In this document: positions 1 through 8,025 of the stretch, in pieces
Layout of the letters: each line of letters opens with the position of its first letter
How positions within the stretch are numbered: the first letter of the stretch is position 1
From: Polaromonas sp. CF318
GTDB taxonomy: Bacteria > Pseudomonadota > Gammaproteobacteria > Burkholderiales > Burkholderiaceae_C
Assembly (NCBI RefSeq): GCF_000282655.1
Contig: NZ_AKIV01000056.1
Coordinates: 1 to 64,000, forward strand
Length of the DNA stretch: 64,000 nucleotides
Direction of reading: 5' to 3'
Translations under genes and position numbers: made by a program
Notes under the pieces: model-generated
Seen by the model: only the letters and a program-made list of their open reading frames with translations
What the model was told of the DNA's origin: nothing
The model's database searches: none

Positions 1-2960
1 CCGCCGTGGCGGCCGGCCTGCCGCTGGACGTCGAGTTCCGCATCGTCACCGCCGCCGGCGAGCTGCGCTGGATCCACCTGGTGGGCCGCGCCCACGAGGA
101 CGGCCAGCAGGGCCAGGCGCCGCGCCGCTCCGGCGTGATCCAGGAGATCACCGACCGCAAGCAGGCGGAACTCGAAATCGCCCGCGGCACCGAATTGCTG
201 AATCGCACCGGCGAGCTCGCGAAAATCGGCGGCTGGGAAGTCCAGGCCGACACCATGGCACCCTACTGGTCCCAGGAAATTTACCGCATCCATGACATGG
301 AGCCCGGGGCCAGGCTGAGCATAGGGCACGCGATCCGGTCCTATGCGCCGGAAGCGCAGCCCATCGTCAGGGCCGCGGCCGAAGCCGCTTTTCTTCACGG
401 CACGCCATGGGACCTGGAGCTGCCGCTCATCACCGAGAAAGGGCGGCGCATCTGGGTGCGCACGCGCGGCCGCGCCCTGCTGCGGGACGGCAAGGTCGTG
501 AGCCTGGTCGGCGTGCTGCAGGACATCACCGAGCAGCACCAGGCCCAGGAGCACTTGCGCCTGCTGGAGTCCTGCGTCGCCCGCCTCAACGACATCGTGC
601 TGATCACCGAGGCCGGGCCCATCGACGCGCCGGGCCCGCGCATCGTGTTTGTCAACGATGCGTTCGAGCGCCGCACCGGCTACACCCGCGAAGAAGTGCT
701 GGGCCGCACGCCGCGCCTGCTTCAGGGCCCCAGGACGCAGCGGGCCGAACTGGAGCGCATCCGCGCCGCGCTGCAGTCATGGCAGCCGGTACGCGCCGAA
801 CTGATCAACTACACCAAGGACCGCCAGGAGTTCTGGCTGGACCTCGACATCGTGCCCATCGCCGACGCCAAGGGCCGGTACACGCACTGGGTGGCGGTCG
901 AGCGCGACATCACGCAGCGCAAGCGGGCCGAGCAGGCACTGGTGGACAGCGAGCAGCGCTACGCCGCCCTGTTCGAGATGGCGCCGGTGCCCATGTGGGT
1001 GTATGACGTCGCCACCTCGCGTTTCCTCAACGTCAACAAGGCGGCGGTGGACAGCTACGGCTACTCGGTGGAGGAGTTCCTGGGCATGACCCTGTTCGAC
1101 ATCCGCCCCGAGGCCGAGCACGCGCGCCTGGAGCGCGCGCTGAGCGACAACTCGGTCGAAAGAAAAGGCTCCTGGCAGCACCGCCGCAAGGACGGCTCGA
1201 TCTTTTCCGCCCATGCGGTGTCGCGGCCCATCCAGTACGCCGGCGTGCCCGCGCGCTTTGTGCTGGCGATGGACGTCACGGCCCAGCTCAAGGCCGAGCG
1301 CGACGTGCAGGAGCACCTTTTCACCCTGCAGCGCGCGGCCGACGCCGCCCAGGCCATCACCTGGCACCAGACGCTGGAAGGCACCATGCACGAGGTGGCC
1401 GAACAGGCCAGGGGTGTGGTGGGCGCCCACCAGTCCATCGTCAGCCTGACCGTCAACAGCGACTGGAAGCAGGCCATCAACGCCCTGTCCCTGTCCGACA
1501 AATACGCGAAGTACCGCGACCTGGTCGAGCCGCCCGACGGTACCGGCATCTACGCCATGGTCTGCCAGACCAACCGCTCCATGCGCATGACGCAGGCCGA
1601 GCTCGAAGCCCATCCGCGCTGGCGCGGTTTCGGCAGCTATGCCGACAAGCATCCCGCCATGCGCGGCTGGCTGGCCGTGCCGCTGACCGGGCGCGACGGC
1701 CGCAACATCGGTCTGCTGCAGCTGTCCGACAAATACGAAGGCGAGTTCACGCAGCAGGACGAATACGTCGCGCTTGAGCTGGCCCAGCTGGCCTCCATCG
1801 CCATCGAGAACGCCCGCCTGCTGGAGGAGGTCAGCCAGCTCAACACCGGGCTGGAGCGCAAGGTGGCCGAGCGCACGCTGGAACTGGAGCGCCAGCAGGC
1901 GCTGTTCCGCGGGCTGGCCGAGCAGGCGCCCCAGGTGGTATGGACCATCAACCCCGACGGCGCGGCCACCTATTTCAACCGCGCCTGGTTCGAACTGGTG
2001 GGCGGCAAGCTCGAGGACTGGACCGGCACGCAGTGGTTCTCCGTCATCCACCCCGAGGACCTTCCCGAGGTCAAGGCCACCTGGGAGACCGCCAGGGCCG
2101 CGCAGTTGCCCTTCATGGGCATACGCCGCGTGCTGGCCCGCGACGGCAGCTGCCACACCATGTCCTACCGCGCCTCGCCCGTCATCGACGAGCACGGCCG
2201 GGTGGCTTTCTGGGTGGGCATAGACGCCGACATCACCGAGATCAAGGCCATCGAGGCCGCGCTGCGGCTGTCCAACCACGAGCTTGAGGCGTTTTCCTAT
2301 TCCGTGTCGCATGACCTGCGCTCGCCGCTCAACACCGTGGACGGCTTCAGCCGCCTGCTGGCCAAGCAGCTGGGCGCCAATGCCGGCGACAAGGTTTCGC
2401 ACTACCTGTCGCGCATCCAGGCCGGGGTGGCGCAGATGGGGCAACTGATCGAAGACCTGCTGTCGCTGGCGCAGGTCTCGCGCGCGCCGCTGAGCAACAA
2501 GTCGGTGGACCTGTCGGCCCTGGCGCACGGCATCATGGACGACTGGCAGGCGCGCGACCCCGACCGCAAGGCGGTGATCACCATCGAAAAAGGCCTGAGG
2601 GCGCACGGCGACGCGCGGCTGGTGCGCGTGGTCATGGAAAACCTGCTCGGCAATGCCTGGAAGTTCAGCTCCCACGAGGGGGTGACCGAGATCACCGTCG
2701 GCCACACGCAGGACGCAGCGGGGCTTCCCGTGTACTTCGTGCGCGACAATGGCGCCGGTTTTGACATGGCGTATGCCGACAAGCTCTTCAACCCTTTCCA
2801 GCGCCTGCATGCCGCGTCGGAGTTTCCCGGCACCGGCATAGGCCTGGCCACCTCCAGCCGGGTCATCAAGCGCCACGGCGGCAGGCTGTGGGCAGAGTCC
2901 TCGCCGGGCCACGGCGCGACCTTCTTCTTCACCCTGCCGAAAACCCCGCACACGTCCTGA
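1..2960 (+). CDS. Multi-PAS/GAF sensor histidine kinase (5' partial)
   Basis: Sensor kinase of a two-component system whose start lies before the window; the frame is open from base 3. Counting residues from the GTG at base 6, it shows the end of a PAS/PAC domain (1-52), PAS domains at about 65-178, 185-305 and 315-430, a GAF domain at about 440-610, another PAS at about 640-755, a HisKA domain with phospho-accepting His769 in SVSHDLRSPL, and a HATPase domain (N box ENLLGNAWKFS, then DNGAGFDMAYADKLF and GTGIGLA). No transmembrane segment is seen, so it is probably cytosolic, though the missing N terminus could hold one. The kinase core resembles phytochrome-type bacterial kinases. The next gene, 154 bases on, is a response regulator and is the likely partner. 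The signal sensed cannot be read from sequence. Confidence 0.93.
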   Translation, partial: AVAAGLPLDVEFRIVTAAGELRWIHLVGRAHEDGQQGQAPRRSGVIQEITDRKQAELEIARGTELLNRTGELAKIGGWEVQADTMAPYWSQEIYRIHDMEPGARLSIGHAIRSYAPEAQPIVRAAAEAAFLHGTPWDLELPLITEKGRRIWVRTRGRALLRDGKVVSLVGVLQDITEQHQAQEHLRLLESCVARLNDIVLITEAGPIDAPGPRIVFVNDAFERRTGYTREEVLGRTPRLLQGPRTQRAELERIRAALQSWQPVRAELINYTKDRQEFWLDLDIVPIADAKGRYTHWVAVERDITQRKRAEQALVDSEQRYAALFEMAPVPMWVYDVATSRFLNVNKAAVDSYGYSVEEFLGMTLFDIRPEAEHARLERALSDNSVERKGSWQHRRKDGSIFSAHAVSRPIQYAGVPARFVLAMDVTAQLKAERDVQEHLFTLQRAADAAQAITWHQTLEGTMHEVAEQARGVVGAHQSIVSLTVNSDWKQAINALSLSDKYAKYRDLVEPPDGTGIYAMVCQTNRSMRMTQAELEAHPRWRGFGSYADKHPAMRGWLAVPLTGRDGRNIGLLQLSDKYEGEFTQQDEYVALELAQLASIAIENARLLEEVSQLNTGLERKVAERTLELERQQALFRGLAEQAPQVVWTINPDGAATYFNRAWFELVGGKLEDWTGTQWFSVIHPEDLPEVKATWETARAAQLPFMGIRRVLARDGSCHTMSYRASPVIDEHGRVAFWVGIDADITEIKAIEAALRLSNHELEAFSYSVSHDLRSPLNTVDGFSRLLAKQLGANAGDKVSHYLSRIQAGVAQMGQLIEDLLSLAQVSRAPLSNKSVDLSALAHGIMDDWQARDPDRKAVITIEKGLRAHGDARLVRVVMENLLGNAWKFSSHEGVTEITVGHTQDAAGLPVYFVRDNGAGFDMAYADKLFNPFQRLHAASEFPGTGIGLATSSRVIKRHGGRLWAESSPGHGATFFFTLPKTPHTS

Positions 2961-3114
2961 TGTGTCCTGATGTGACGCAATGTGTCTTCGGCGGGATTAA
3001 TTACCTTGGTTGAAGTCTGTTTTAACGTCTTTTCTGCTGTTTTTAATAGGGTTTAATACATCGAATTGATTAAAATGCGAAAAATGCCAAAAACAATCCT
3101 TTACGAGACTGATC

Positions 3115-3756
3115 ATGCGTGAACCCAAGTCTTTCGAGGCCGCCATCACCGCTTCGGATTTCTCGAGCGAGGATTACTGCGGTACCAGCTACGCGGCCAA
3201 GCTGCTGGGCCTGTCCGTCGCCACCGTGCAATCGCTGGTGGAAAAAGGCGAGATCGAGGCCTGGAAAACGCTGGGCGGCCATCGGCGCATTGCGCTGCAG
3301 TCCATCAATGCCTACCTGGCCAAGAACAGCCCGCAACTCTCGCGGGCCGACACCGACCCCAAGCACCGCCTGCGCGTGCTGATGGTGGAAGACGACGAAA
3401 ACACCCGCGAGCTCTATCGCTGCCAGTTCGAGGACTGGGACCTGCCGGTCGACTGCACCTGGATGCCGTCGGCGCTCGAAGCCATGATGGACATTGCGAG
3501 CATGCGGCCCGACCTGCTGATCACCGACCTGTCCATGCCCGGCGTCGACGGCATAGAAATGCTCAAGGCCTGCAAGCGCAACCTGCAGCTCGCGGACATG
3601 CAGATCGTGGTCATCAGCGGCCTGGCGCCCGAAGCCGTCAAAGCCCGCGGCGGCCTGCCGCCCGAAGCCCATCTGCTGCAAAAGCCGATCAACTTTGACT
3701 GGCTGCATGGTTATGTCACGGCGCTGGTGACTGCCAACCGCAAGTGGAGGCATTAG
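3115..3756 (+). CDS. Response regulator with N-terminal excisionase/MerR-like HTH
   Basis: A 213-residue protein with reversed order for a response regulator: a small winged-helix DNA-binding domain of the excisionase/MerR type at about residues 22-62 (motifs SYAAKLLGLSVATVQSLVEK and GGHRRI), then a receiver domain at about 82-205. The receiver keeps the acidic pair (MVEDDEN), the phospho-acceptor Asp138 (ITDLSMPG), a Ser in the switch position (VVISG) and the Lys of LLQKPI. It probably binds DNA in a way controlled by phosphorylation. The large histidine kinase just upstream on the same strand is the obvious partner, though the 154-base gap is AT-rich and may hold a separate promoter. The target genes are unknown. 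Confidence 0.88.
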   Translation: MREPKSFEAAITASDFSSEDYCGTSYAAKLLGLSVATVQSLVEKGEIEAWKTLGGHRRIALQSINAYLAKNSPQLSRADTDPKHRLRVLMVEDDENTRELYRCQFEDWDLPVDCTWMPSALEAMMDIASMRPDLLITDLSMPGVDGIEMLKACKRNLQLADMQIVVISGLAPEAVKARGGLPPEAHLLQKPINFDWLHGYVTALVTANRKWRH

Positions 3757-3850
3757 CCCCCACGCTTGCTCACTGCGTGTAGCCGCTGCCCCCCGAGGGG
3801 GCGCTGCGCCTGCGGCCCGGCAAAGCCGGTTCCGCGGCCCCTGCTGGTTT
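3757..3850 (+). repeat. GC-rich dispersed intergenic repeat, copy 1
   Basis: Fills the gap between two convergent genes. A 52-base core (3797-3848) is identical to 55648-55699, and a diverged inverted copy lies at 36413-36505. The unit holds several short palindromes (GCCCCCCGAGGGGGC and CCGGCAAAGCCGG), so the RNA would fold strongly from either strand. All three copies sit between converging genes, which suggests a REP-like element or a two-way terminator. Confidence 0.75.
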
Positions 3851-3880
3851 GTAGAGCCCCCTGCTAAGGTTTGGGCCCAG

Positions 3881-4963
3881 CTACGCTGGGGCGGTGCTGA
3901 AGCGGTAAATTCCGTCGCTGCCTAGCCGGCGCGCAAGCTTTTTCTGAAACCACAACGCATGCAAATGCGCCACCGCCTCGCCCATGGCGAAGGTGGTCTG
4001 GTGCAGGTCCAGCTTGCGCGGGAACATGATGGGCAGGATGTCGGCTGCGCTGCAGGGGGCTGCTTCGCAGGCCTGCATGACTTCGGCGAGGCGGTCGCGG
4101 TGGTGGTCGTGCAGCTGGCCTACGCGTGTGTGCAGGCCGCGAAAGGGTTTGCCGTGCGAGGGCAGCACCAGCGTGTCCGGGTCCAGCGGCAGGAATTTAT
4201 CGATGGAGTCCAGGAACAGCGTGAGCGAATTGGCCTCGGGTTCCAGGTCGTAGACGCTCACATTGGTGGAAATGCGCGGCAGCACCATGTCGCCGCTGAT
4301 CAGCGTGCCGGTCTCCTGGCAATGCAGCGCGATGTGTTCGGGCGCATGGCCGTAGCCGCTGATGCAGCGCCAGTCGCGCCCGCCTATGCGCACCGTCATC
4401 CCGTCCATGATGCGCACGTAGCTGGCCGGCACCGCGGGCACCATGCCGGGGTAGTAGCTGGCGCGGCCGCGGATTTTTTCGATGGCCTCCGGGTCCACCA
4501 GGCCGTGCGAGGCAAAAAAGCGCGCGGCGCTCTCACCGCCGAAACCCGTGGTGCTTTGCGAGCCTATGCGCGCCGAGTGGTAGTCGGTGGCGCTGATCCA
4601 CAAACGGCAAGCCCAGCGCTCGCACAGCCAGTACGCCAGGCCGATGTGGTCGGGATGCATATGGGTCACGATCACGCGCAGCACCGGCAGGCCTTCGAGC
4701 TGCGTAGCGAAAATCTCCTCCCACTGGGCCTTGGACTCCTCCCGGCTGATGCAGCAGTCGACGATGGTCCAGCCCTGGATCTTCGCGCCCCCCTGGTTCG
4801 GGTCGTCCATCTCGTCGCGCAGCAGCCACAGGTTGATGTGGTCCAGCGCGAAGGGCAGCGCCATGCGAATCCACTTCACGCCGGGCGCCACCTCCAGCGT
4901 CGCGCCCGCGGCGGGCAGGGTGTCGCCGAAGGGGTAGTGGAGTTGCTGTTCAAGGAGGTTCAT
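3881..4963 (-). CDS. MBL-fold metallo-hydrolase
   Basis: About 360 residues with the metallo-beta-lactamase fold: metal-binding THMHPDHIGL, a later GYGHAPEHI, and the SGDMVLP strand carrying a bridging Asp. The family holds glyoxalase-II-like and other thiolester or lactone hydrolases; the substrate here is unknown. I chose the ATG at 4963 (MNLLEQQLHYPFGD) because the frame continues upstream only through the operator and into the divergent regulator gene; Met at 5012 (MAEHDVYVN) is possible but would place the operator inside the coding region. It is divergent to a MerR-type regulator with a 20-bp palindrome between them, so it is probably under LiuR control and tied to acyl-CoA breakdown. 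Confidence 0.85.
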   Translation of the reverse strand: MNLLEQQLHYPFGDTLPAAGATLEVAPGVKWIRMALPFALDHINLWLLRDEMDDPNQGGAKIQGWTIVDCCISREESKAQWEEIFATQLEGLPVLRVIVTHMHPDHIGLAYWLCERWACRLWISATDYHSARIGSQSTTGFGGESAARFFASHGLVDPEAIEKIRGRASYYPGMVPAVPASYVRIMDGMTVRIGGRDWRCISGYGHAPEHIALHCQETGTLISGDMVLPRISTNVSVYDLEPEANSLTLFLDSIDKFLPLDPDTLVLPSHGKPFRGLHTRVGQLHDHHRDRLAEVMQACEAAPCSAADILPIMFPRKLDLHQTTFAMGEAVAHLHALWFQKKLARRLGSDGIYRFSTAPA

Positions 4964-4983
4964 GGCAATATTCACGGTATATT

Positions 4984-5003
4984 TGACGTTTACGTAAACG
5001 TCA
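4984..5003. promoter_or_regulatory. LiuR-type operator, site 1
   Basis: Perfect 20-bp palindrome TGACGTTTACGTAAACGTCA in the divergent gap between the MBL-fold gene and the MerR regulator. The same 20 bases recur at 5554-5573. MerR-family regulators bind such dyads, and an ACGT-rich TTTACGT-type dyad is known for LiuR in proteobacteria. It could control both divergent genes. Binding is inferred. Confidence 0.8.
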
Positions 5004-5075
5004 TGTTCAGCCATTGTAGGGACCGCGCCTGTTTCGCGCTGTCGCCCCCGTTTGCACAGGACTTCACCCACCACC

Positions 5076-5483
5076 ATGGCCACCACTTACACCATCAGCG
5101 ACTTGGCAAAAGAGTTTGACCTGACCACGCGCGCCATGCGGTTCTATGAAGACATGGGCCTGCTGCAACCCCAACGCGAAGGGGCGGGCGGCCGCAACCG
5201 CGTCTACACCGCGCGCGACCGCACCCGGCTCAAGCTCACGCTGCGCGCCAAGCGCCTGGGGCTGTCGCTGGTTGAAGCCAAGGAAATCATCGACTCCTAC
5301 GACAGCCCGCGCGACACCGCGCCGCAGCTCAAGAAATTCCTGGCCATCCTGACGGAGCACCGCAAGAAACTGGAAGCCCAGATGCTGGACCTGCAGGCCA
5401 ACCTCGACGAAATCCGCACCCACGAAAAAGAAGCCAAGGCCCTGCTCGCGAAAACCGAGAAGGCCAAGGCCGGCAAGCCTTAG
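5076..5483 (+). CDS. liuR: MerR-family regulator of leucine/isovalerate degradation (LiuR)
   Basis: A 135-residue MerR regulator: N-terminal winged helix (YTISDLAKEFDLTTRAMRFY, then the wing up to about residue 70) and a C-terminal dimerising coiled coil (about 80-130). It lacks the cysteines of metal-sensing MerR proteins, which fits the acyl-CoA-responding LiuR group. I used the ATG at 5076 (MATTYTIS); a longer frame from 5052 adds only eight weak residues. The genes after it are a thioesterase and isovaleryl-CoA dehydrogenase, and the identical palindromes on each side (4984-5003 and 5554-5573) suggest self-regulation and control of the liuA unit. LiuR usually represses until pathway acyl-CoAs appear; that is family knowledge. 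Confidence 0.88.
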   Translation: MATTYTISDLAKEFDLTTRAMRFYEDMGLLQPQREGAGGRNRVYTARDRTRLKLTLRAKRLGLSLVEAKEIIDSYDSPRDTAPQLKKFLAILTEHRKKLEAQMLDLQANLDEIRTHEKEAKALLAKTEKAKAGKP

Positions 5484-5553
5484 GGGTCTGGCGCCGCTTT
5501 GGCCCCTGGCCGGGCCGGGTCAAAAGCCGGCCGGCCCGCAAATACGCCATAAT

Positions 5554-5573
5554 TGACGTTTACGTAAACGTCA
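5554..5573. promoter_or_regulatory. LiuR-type operator, site 2
   Basis: Second exact copy of TGACGTTTACGTAAACGTCA, here extended to 22 bp by a T and an A on the ends. It lies about 50 bases before the thioesterase gene that opens the liuA unit. CATAAT just before it (5548-5553) may be the -10 box, which would put the operator over the transcription start and fit repression. Confidence 0.8.
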
Positions 5574-5622
5574 ATCAAAAAAACGACACCTCACCGCCTC
5601 CCATCCTGCAAAGGGCTACCCC

Positions 5623-6066
5623 ATGGACGCACCCGCCGCCCCTTCCGCGCTGTTCCGCCGCATCGAAACCAGCTTCCTGCGCCAGGGCATGATGCAGCAC
5701 CTGGGCGCGCGCCTGCTGCGTGTGGAGCCGGGCCTGTGCGAAGTGGCGCTGCCCTGGTCGGAAAACGTGACCCAGCAGCAGGGCAGCTTCCACGGCGGCG
5801 CCATGGGCGCGCTGGCCGACATCGCCGGCGGCTATGCGGCCCTCACCGTGGCCGCCGAAGACAGCGAAGTCACCACGGTCGAATACAAGATCAACTTCAT
5901 GGCCGCCTTCCGGGACGGCGAGCTGCGCGCCCTGGGCCGCGTCGCCAGGGCCGGCAAGCGCATCATCGTCACCACCGCCGAGGTCACGCACCTCGCCCCG
6001 GACGGCAAACAAAGCGCCTGCGCCCTGATGCAGCAGACCCTGGTGCCCGTGCCCAAGACCTACTGA
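5623..6066 (+). CDS. PaaI-family hotdog thioesterase
   Basis: A 147-residue single hotdog-fold protein of the PaaI/DUF4442 thioesterase type. The motif [20 protein letters not shown] is the hotdog helix with the HGG element that marks this family, and [11 protein letters not shown] is the following strand. It probably hydrolyses acyl-CoA thioesters in the cytosol, perhaps to relieve build-up of pathway intermediates or free CoA. It is the first gene after the second LiuR operator and is followed 50 bases later by isovaleryl-CoA dehydrogenase, so the two are probably co-transcribed. The exact acyl-CoA substrate is unknown. Confidence 0.88.
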   Translation: MDAPAAPSALFRRIETSFLRQGMMQHLGARLLRVEPGLCEVALPWSENVTQQQGSFHGGAMGALADIAGGYAALTVAAEDSEVTTVEYKINFMAAFRDGELRALGRVARAGKRIIVTTAEVTHLAPDGKQSACALMQQTLVPVPKTY

Positions 6067-6116
6067 GCCTCTATTCCAGCCATCCCAACAATCCAGCCTT
6101 CAAAAGGACGCCCACC

Positions 6117-7298
6117 ATGACCAACATGCCCGGACTCAACTTCCAGCTCGGTGAAGACATAGACGCCCTGCGCGACGCGGTGCGCGAATTCGCCCAGGCC
6201 GAGATCGCCCCGCGCGCGGCCGAGGTCGACCGCAGCGACCAGTTCCCCATGGACCTCTGGCCCAAGATGGGCGCGCTCGGCGTGCTGGGCATCACCGTGG
6301 GCGAGGAATACGGCGGCGCCAACATGGGCTACCTGGCCCACATGATCGCCATGGAAGAGATCAGCCGCGCCAGCGCCTCCGTGGGCCTGTCCTACGGCGC
6401 GCACAGCAACCTCTGCGTCAACCAGATCAAGCGCAACGGCAGCGACGAGCAGCGCAAGAAATACCTGCCCAAGCTCATCAGCGGCGAACATGTGGGGGCG
6501 CTCGCCATGAGCGAGCCCGGCGCCGGCAGCGACGTCATCAGCATGAAGCTGAAAGCCGAGGACAAGGGCGGCTACTACCTGCTCAACGGCAGCAAGATGT
6601 GGATCACCAACGGCCCCGACGCCGACACCCTGGTGGTTTACGCCAAGACCGAACCCGAACTCGGCGCGCGCGGCGTCACCGCCTTCCTGATCGAAAAAGG
6701 CATGAAGGGCTTTTCCGTCGCGCAAAAGCTCGACAAGCTGGGCATGCGCGGCAGCCACACCGGCGAGCTGGTCTTCAACAACGTCGAGGTGCCGGCCAGC
6801 CAGATCCTGGGCGGCCTCAACAGCGGCGCCAAGGTGCTCATGAGCGGCCTGGACTACGAGCGCGCCGTGCTCACCGGCGGCCCCCTGGGCATCATGCAGT
6901 CCGTCATGGACAGCGTCGTGCCCTACATCCACGACCGCAAGCAGTTCGGCCAGAGCATCGGCGAGTTCCAGCTCATCCAGGGCAAGGTCGCCGACATGTA
7001 CACCGTGCTGCAGGCCGGCCGCGCCTTCGCCTACACCGTCGCCAAAAATCTCGACCTGCTGGGTGTCGAGCACGTGCGCCAGGTCCGCAAGGACTGCGCT
7101 TCCGTCATCCTCTGGTGCGCCGAAAAAGCCACCTGGATGGCCGGCGAGGGCCTGCAGATCCACGGCGGCAACGGCTACATCAACGAATACCCCCTGGGCC
7201 GCCTCTGGCGCGACGCCAAGCTCTATGAAATTGGCGCCGGCACCAGCGAAATCCGCCGCATGCTCATAGGGCGGGAACTGTTCGCCGAGACGATGTGA
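6117..7298 (+). CDS. liuA: Isovaleryl-CoA dehydrogenase
   Basis: FAD enzyme that oxidises isovaleryl-CoA to 3-methylcrotonyl-CoA, step 3 of leucine degradation. The 393-residue length fits the family. The flavin-binding [10 protein letters not shown] and WITNGPDAD segments are present. The C-terminal position that carries the catalytic Glu in most acyl-CoA dehydrogenases reads GAGTSEIRR (Gly), while Glu248 in [10 protein letters not shown] sits where isovaleryl-CoA dehydrogenases place their base; this supports the specific call. I chose the ATG at 6117 after AAAAGGACG; the open frame runs further back, but only as a shadow of the thioesterase gene. It lies in the LiuR-flanked unit and passes electrons to ETF, which is not in this window. 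Confidence 0.95.
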   Translation: MTNMPGLNFQLGEDIDALRDAVREFAQAEIAPRAAEVDRSDQFPMDLWPKMGALGVLGITVGEEYGGANMGYLAHMIAMEEISRASASVGLSYGAHSNLCVNQIKRNGSDEQRKKYLPKLISGEHVGALAMSEPGAGSDVISMKLKAEDKGGYYLLNGSKMWITNGPDADTLVVYAKTEPELGARGVTAFLIEKGMKGFSVAQKLDKLGMRGSHTGELVFNNVEVPASQILGGLNSGAKVLMSGLDYERAVLTGGPLGIMQSVMDSVVPYIHDRKQFGQSIGEFQLIQGKVADMYTVLQAGRAFAYTVAKNLDLLGVEHVRQVRKDCASVILWCAEKATWMAGEGLQIHGGNGYINEYPLGRLWRDAKLYEIGAGTSEIRRMLIGRELFAETM

Positions 7299-7321
7299 GC
7301 CGGGCAGGTGAAAATACGCCC

Positions 7322-8014
7322 ATGACCACCTCTCTCCAAGACCTCTTTGCCCACAACCGCGCCTGGGCCGCGCAGATGGAGGCCGAACGGCCCGGCTTCT
7401 TCACCGGCCTGGTGAAGCAGCAGACGCCCAGGTACATGTGGATAGGCTGCTCCGACAGCCGCGTTCCCGCCAACCAGATCACAGGCCTGGAGCCCGGCGA
7501 GGTGTTTGTGCACCGCAACGTCGCCAACATCGTCGTGCACTCCGACCTCAACGCACTCTCGGCCATCCAGTTCGCCGTCGAGCGCCTCAAGGTCAAGGAC
7601 ATCATGGTCGTCGGCCACTACGGCTGCTCCGGCGTGCAGGCCGCGCTCGAAGGCGCGCGCATCGGCCTTGCCGACAACTGGCTGCGCCACATCCAGGACG
7701 TGCGCCACCGGCATCGCCAGCTGCTCGACAGCCTGCCCGAGGACGTGCGCGCCCAGGCCCTGTGCGACATCAACGTCATCGAGCAGGTCGTCAACGTCTC
7801 GGTCAGCACCGTCATGGTCGACGCCTGGGCGCGCGGCCAGGAGGTCACCGTGCACGGCTGGGCCTTCGGCGTGCACGACGGCCTGTTGCAGGACCTGCAG
7901 ATGAGCGTCGCCGGGCCCGAGCAGCTCGACATGCTCTACAGCAAGGCCATAGACCGCGTCTGGGACGTGTGGATGGCCCGCGTGGGCGGCGGCACGCAGC
8001 AGCAACTGGTGTAG
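7322..8014 (+). CDS. can: Beta-class carbonic anhydrase
   Basis: Zinc enzyme that interconverts CO2 and bicarbonate. The 230-residue protein shows all beta-class landmarks: Cys43-x-Asp45-x-Arg47 in [10 protein letters not shown] and His99/Cys102 in [10 protein letters not shown]. No signal peptide, so it is cytosolic. I used the ATG at 7322; an upstream GTG at 7295 would overlap the end of liuA. It lies 23 bases after liuA and 11 bases before aceK. In a leucine-degradation locus it plausibly feeds bicarbonate to the biotin-dependent methylcrotonyl-CoA carboxylase encoded further on (liuB/liuD); this is inferred from context. Confidence 0.95.
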   Translation: MTTSLQDLFAHNRAWAAQMEAERPGFFTGLVKQQTPRYMWIGCSDSRVPANQITGLEPGEVFVHRNVANIVVHSDLNALSAIQFAVERLKVKDIMVVGHYGCSGVQAALEGARIGLADNWLRHIQDVRHRHRQLLDSLPEDVRAQALCDINVIEQVVNVSVSTVMVDAWARGQEVTVHGWAFGVHDGLLQDLQMSVAGPEQLDMLYSKAIDRVWDVWMARVGGGTQQQLV

Positions 8015-8025
8015 GGCCGCAAGCC

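Noticed and set aside
690..760. LOV-type flavin photosensor in the third PAS domain of the first gene
   Set aside because: The segment GRTPRLLQGP looks like the LOV motif but has Pro where the flavin-binding Cys must be.
777..2951. Long open frame on the minus strand opposite the sensor kinase gene
   Set aside because: The plus-strand frame has clear PAS, HisKA and HATPase motifs. The opposite frame is open only because of the GC-rich third positions and shows no domain.
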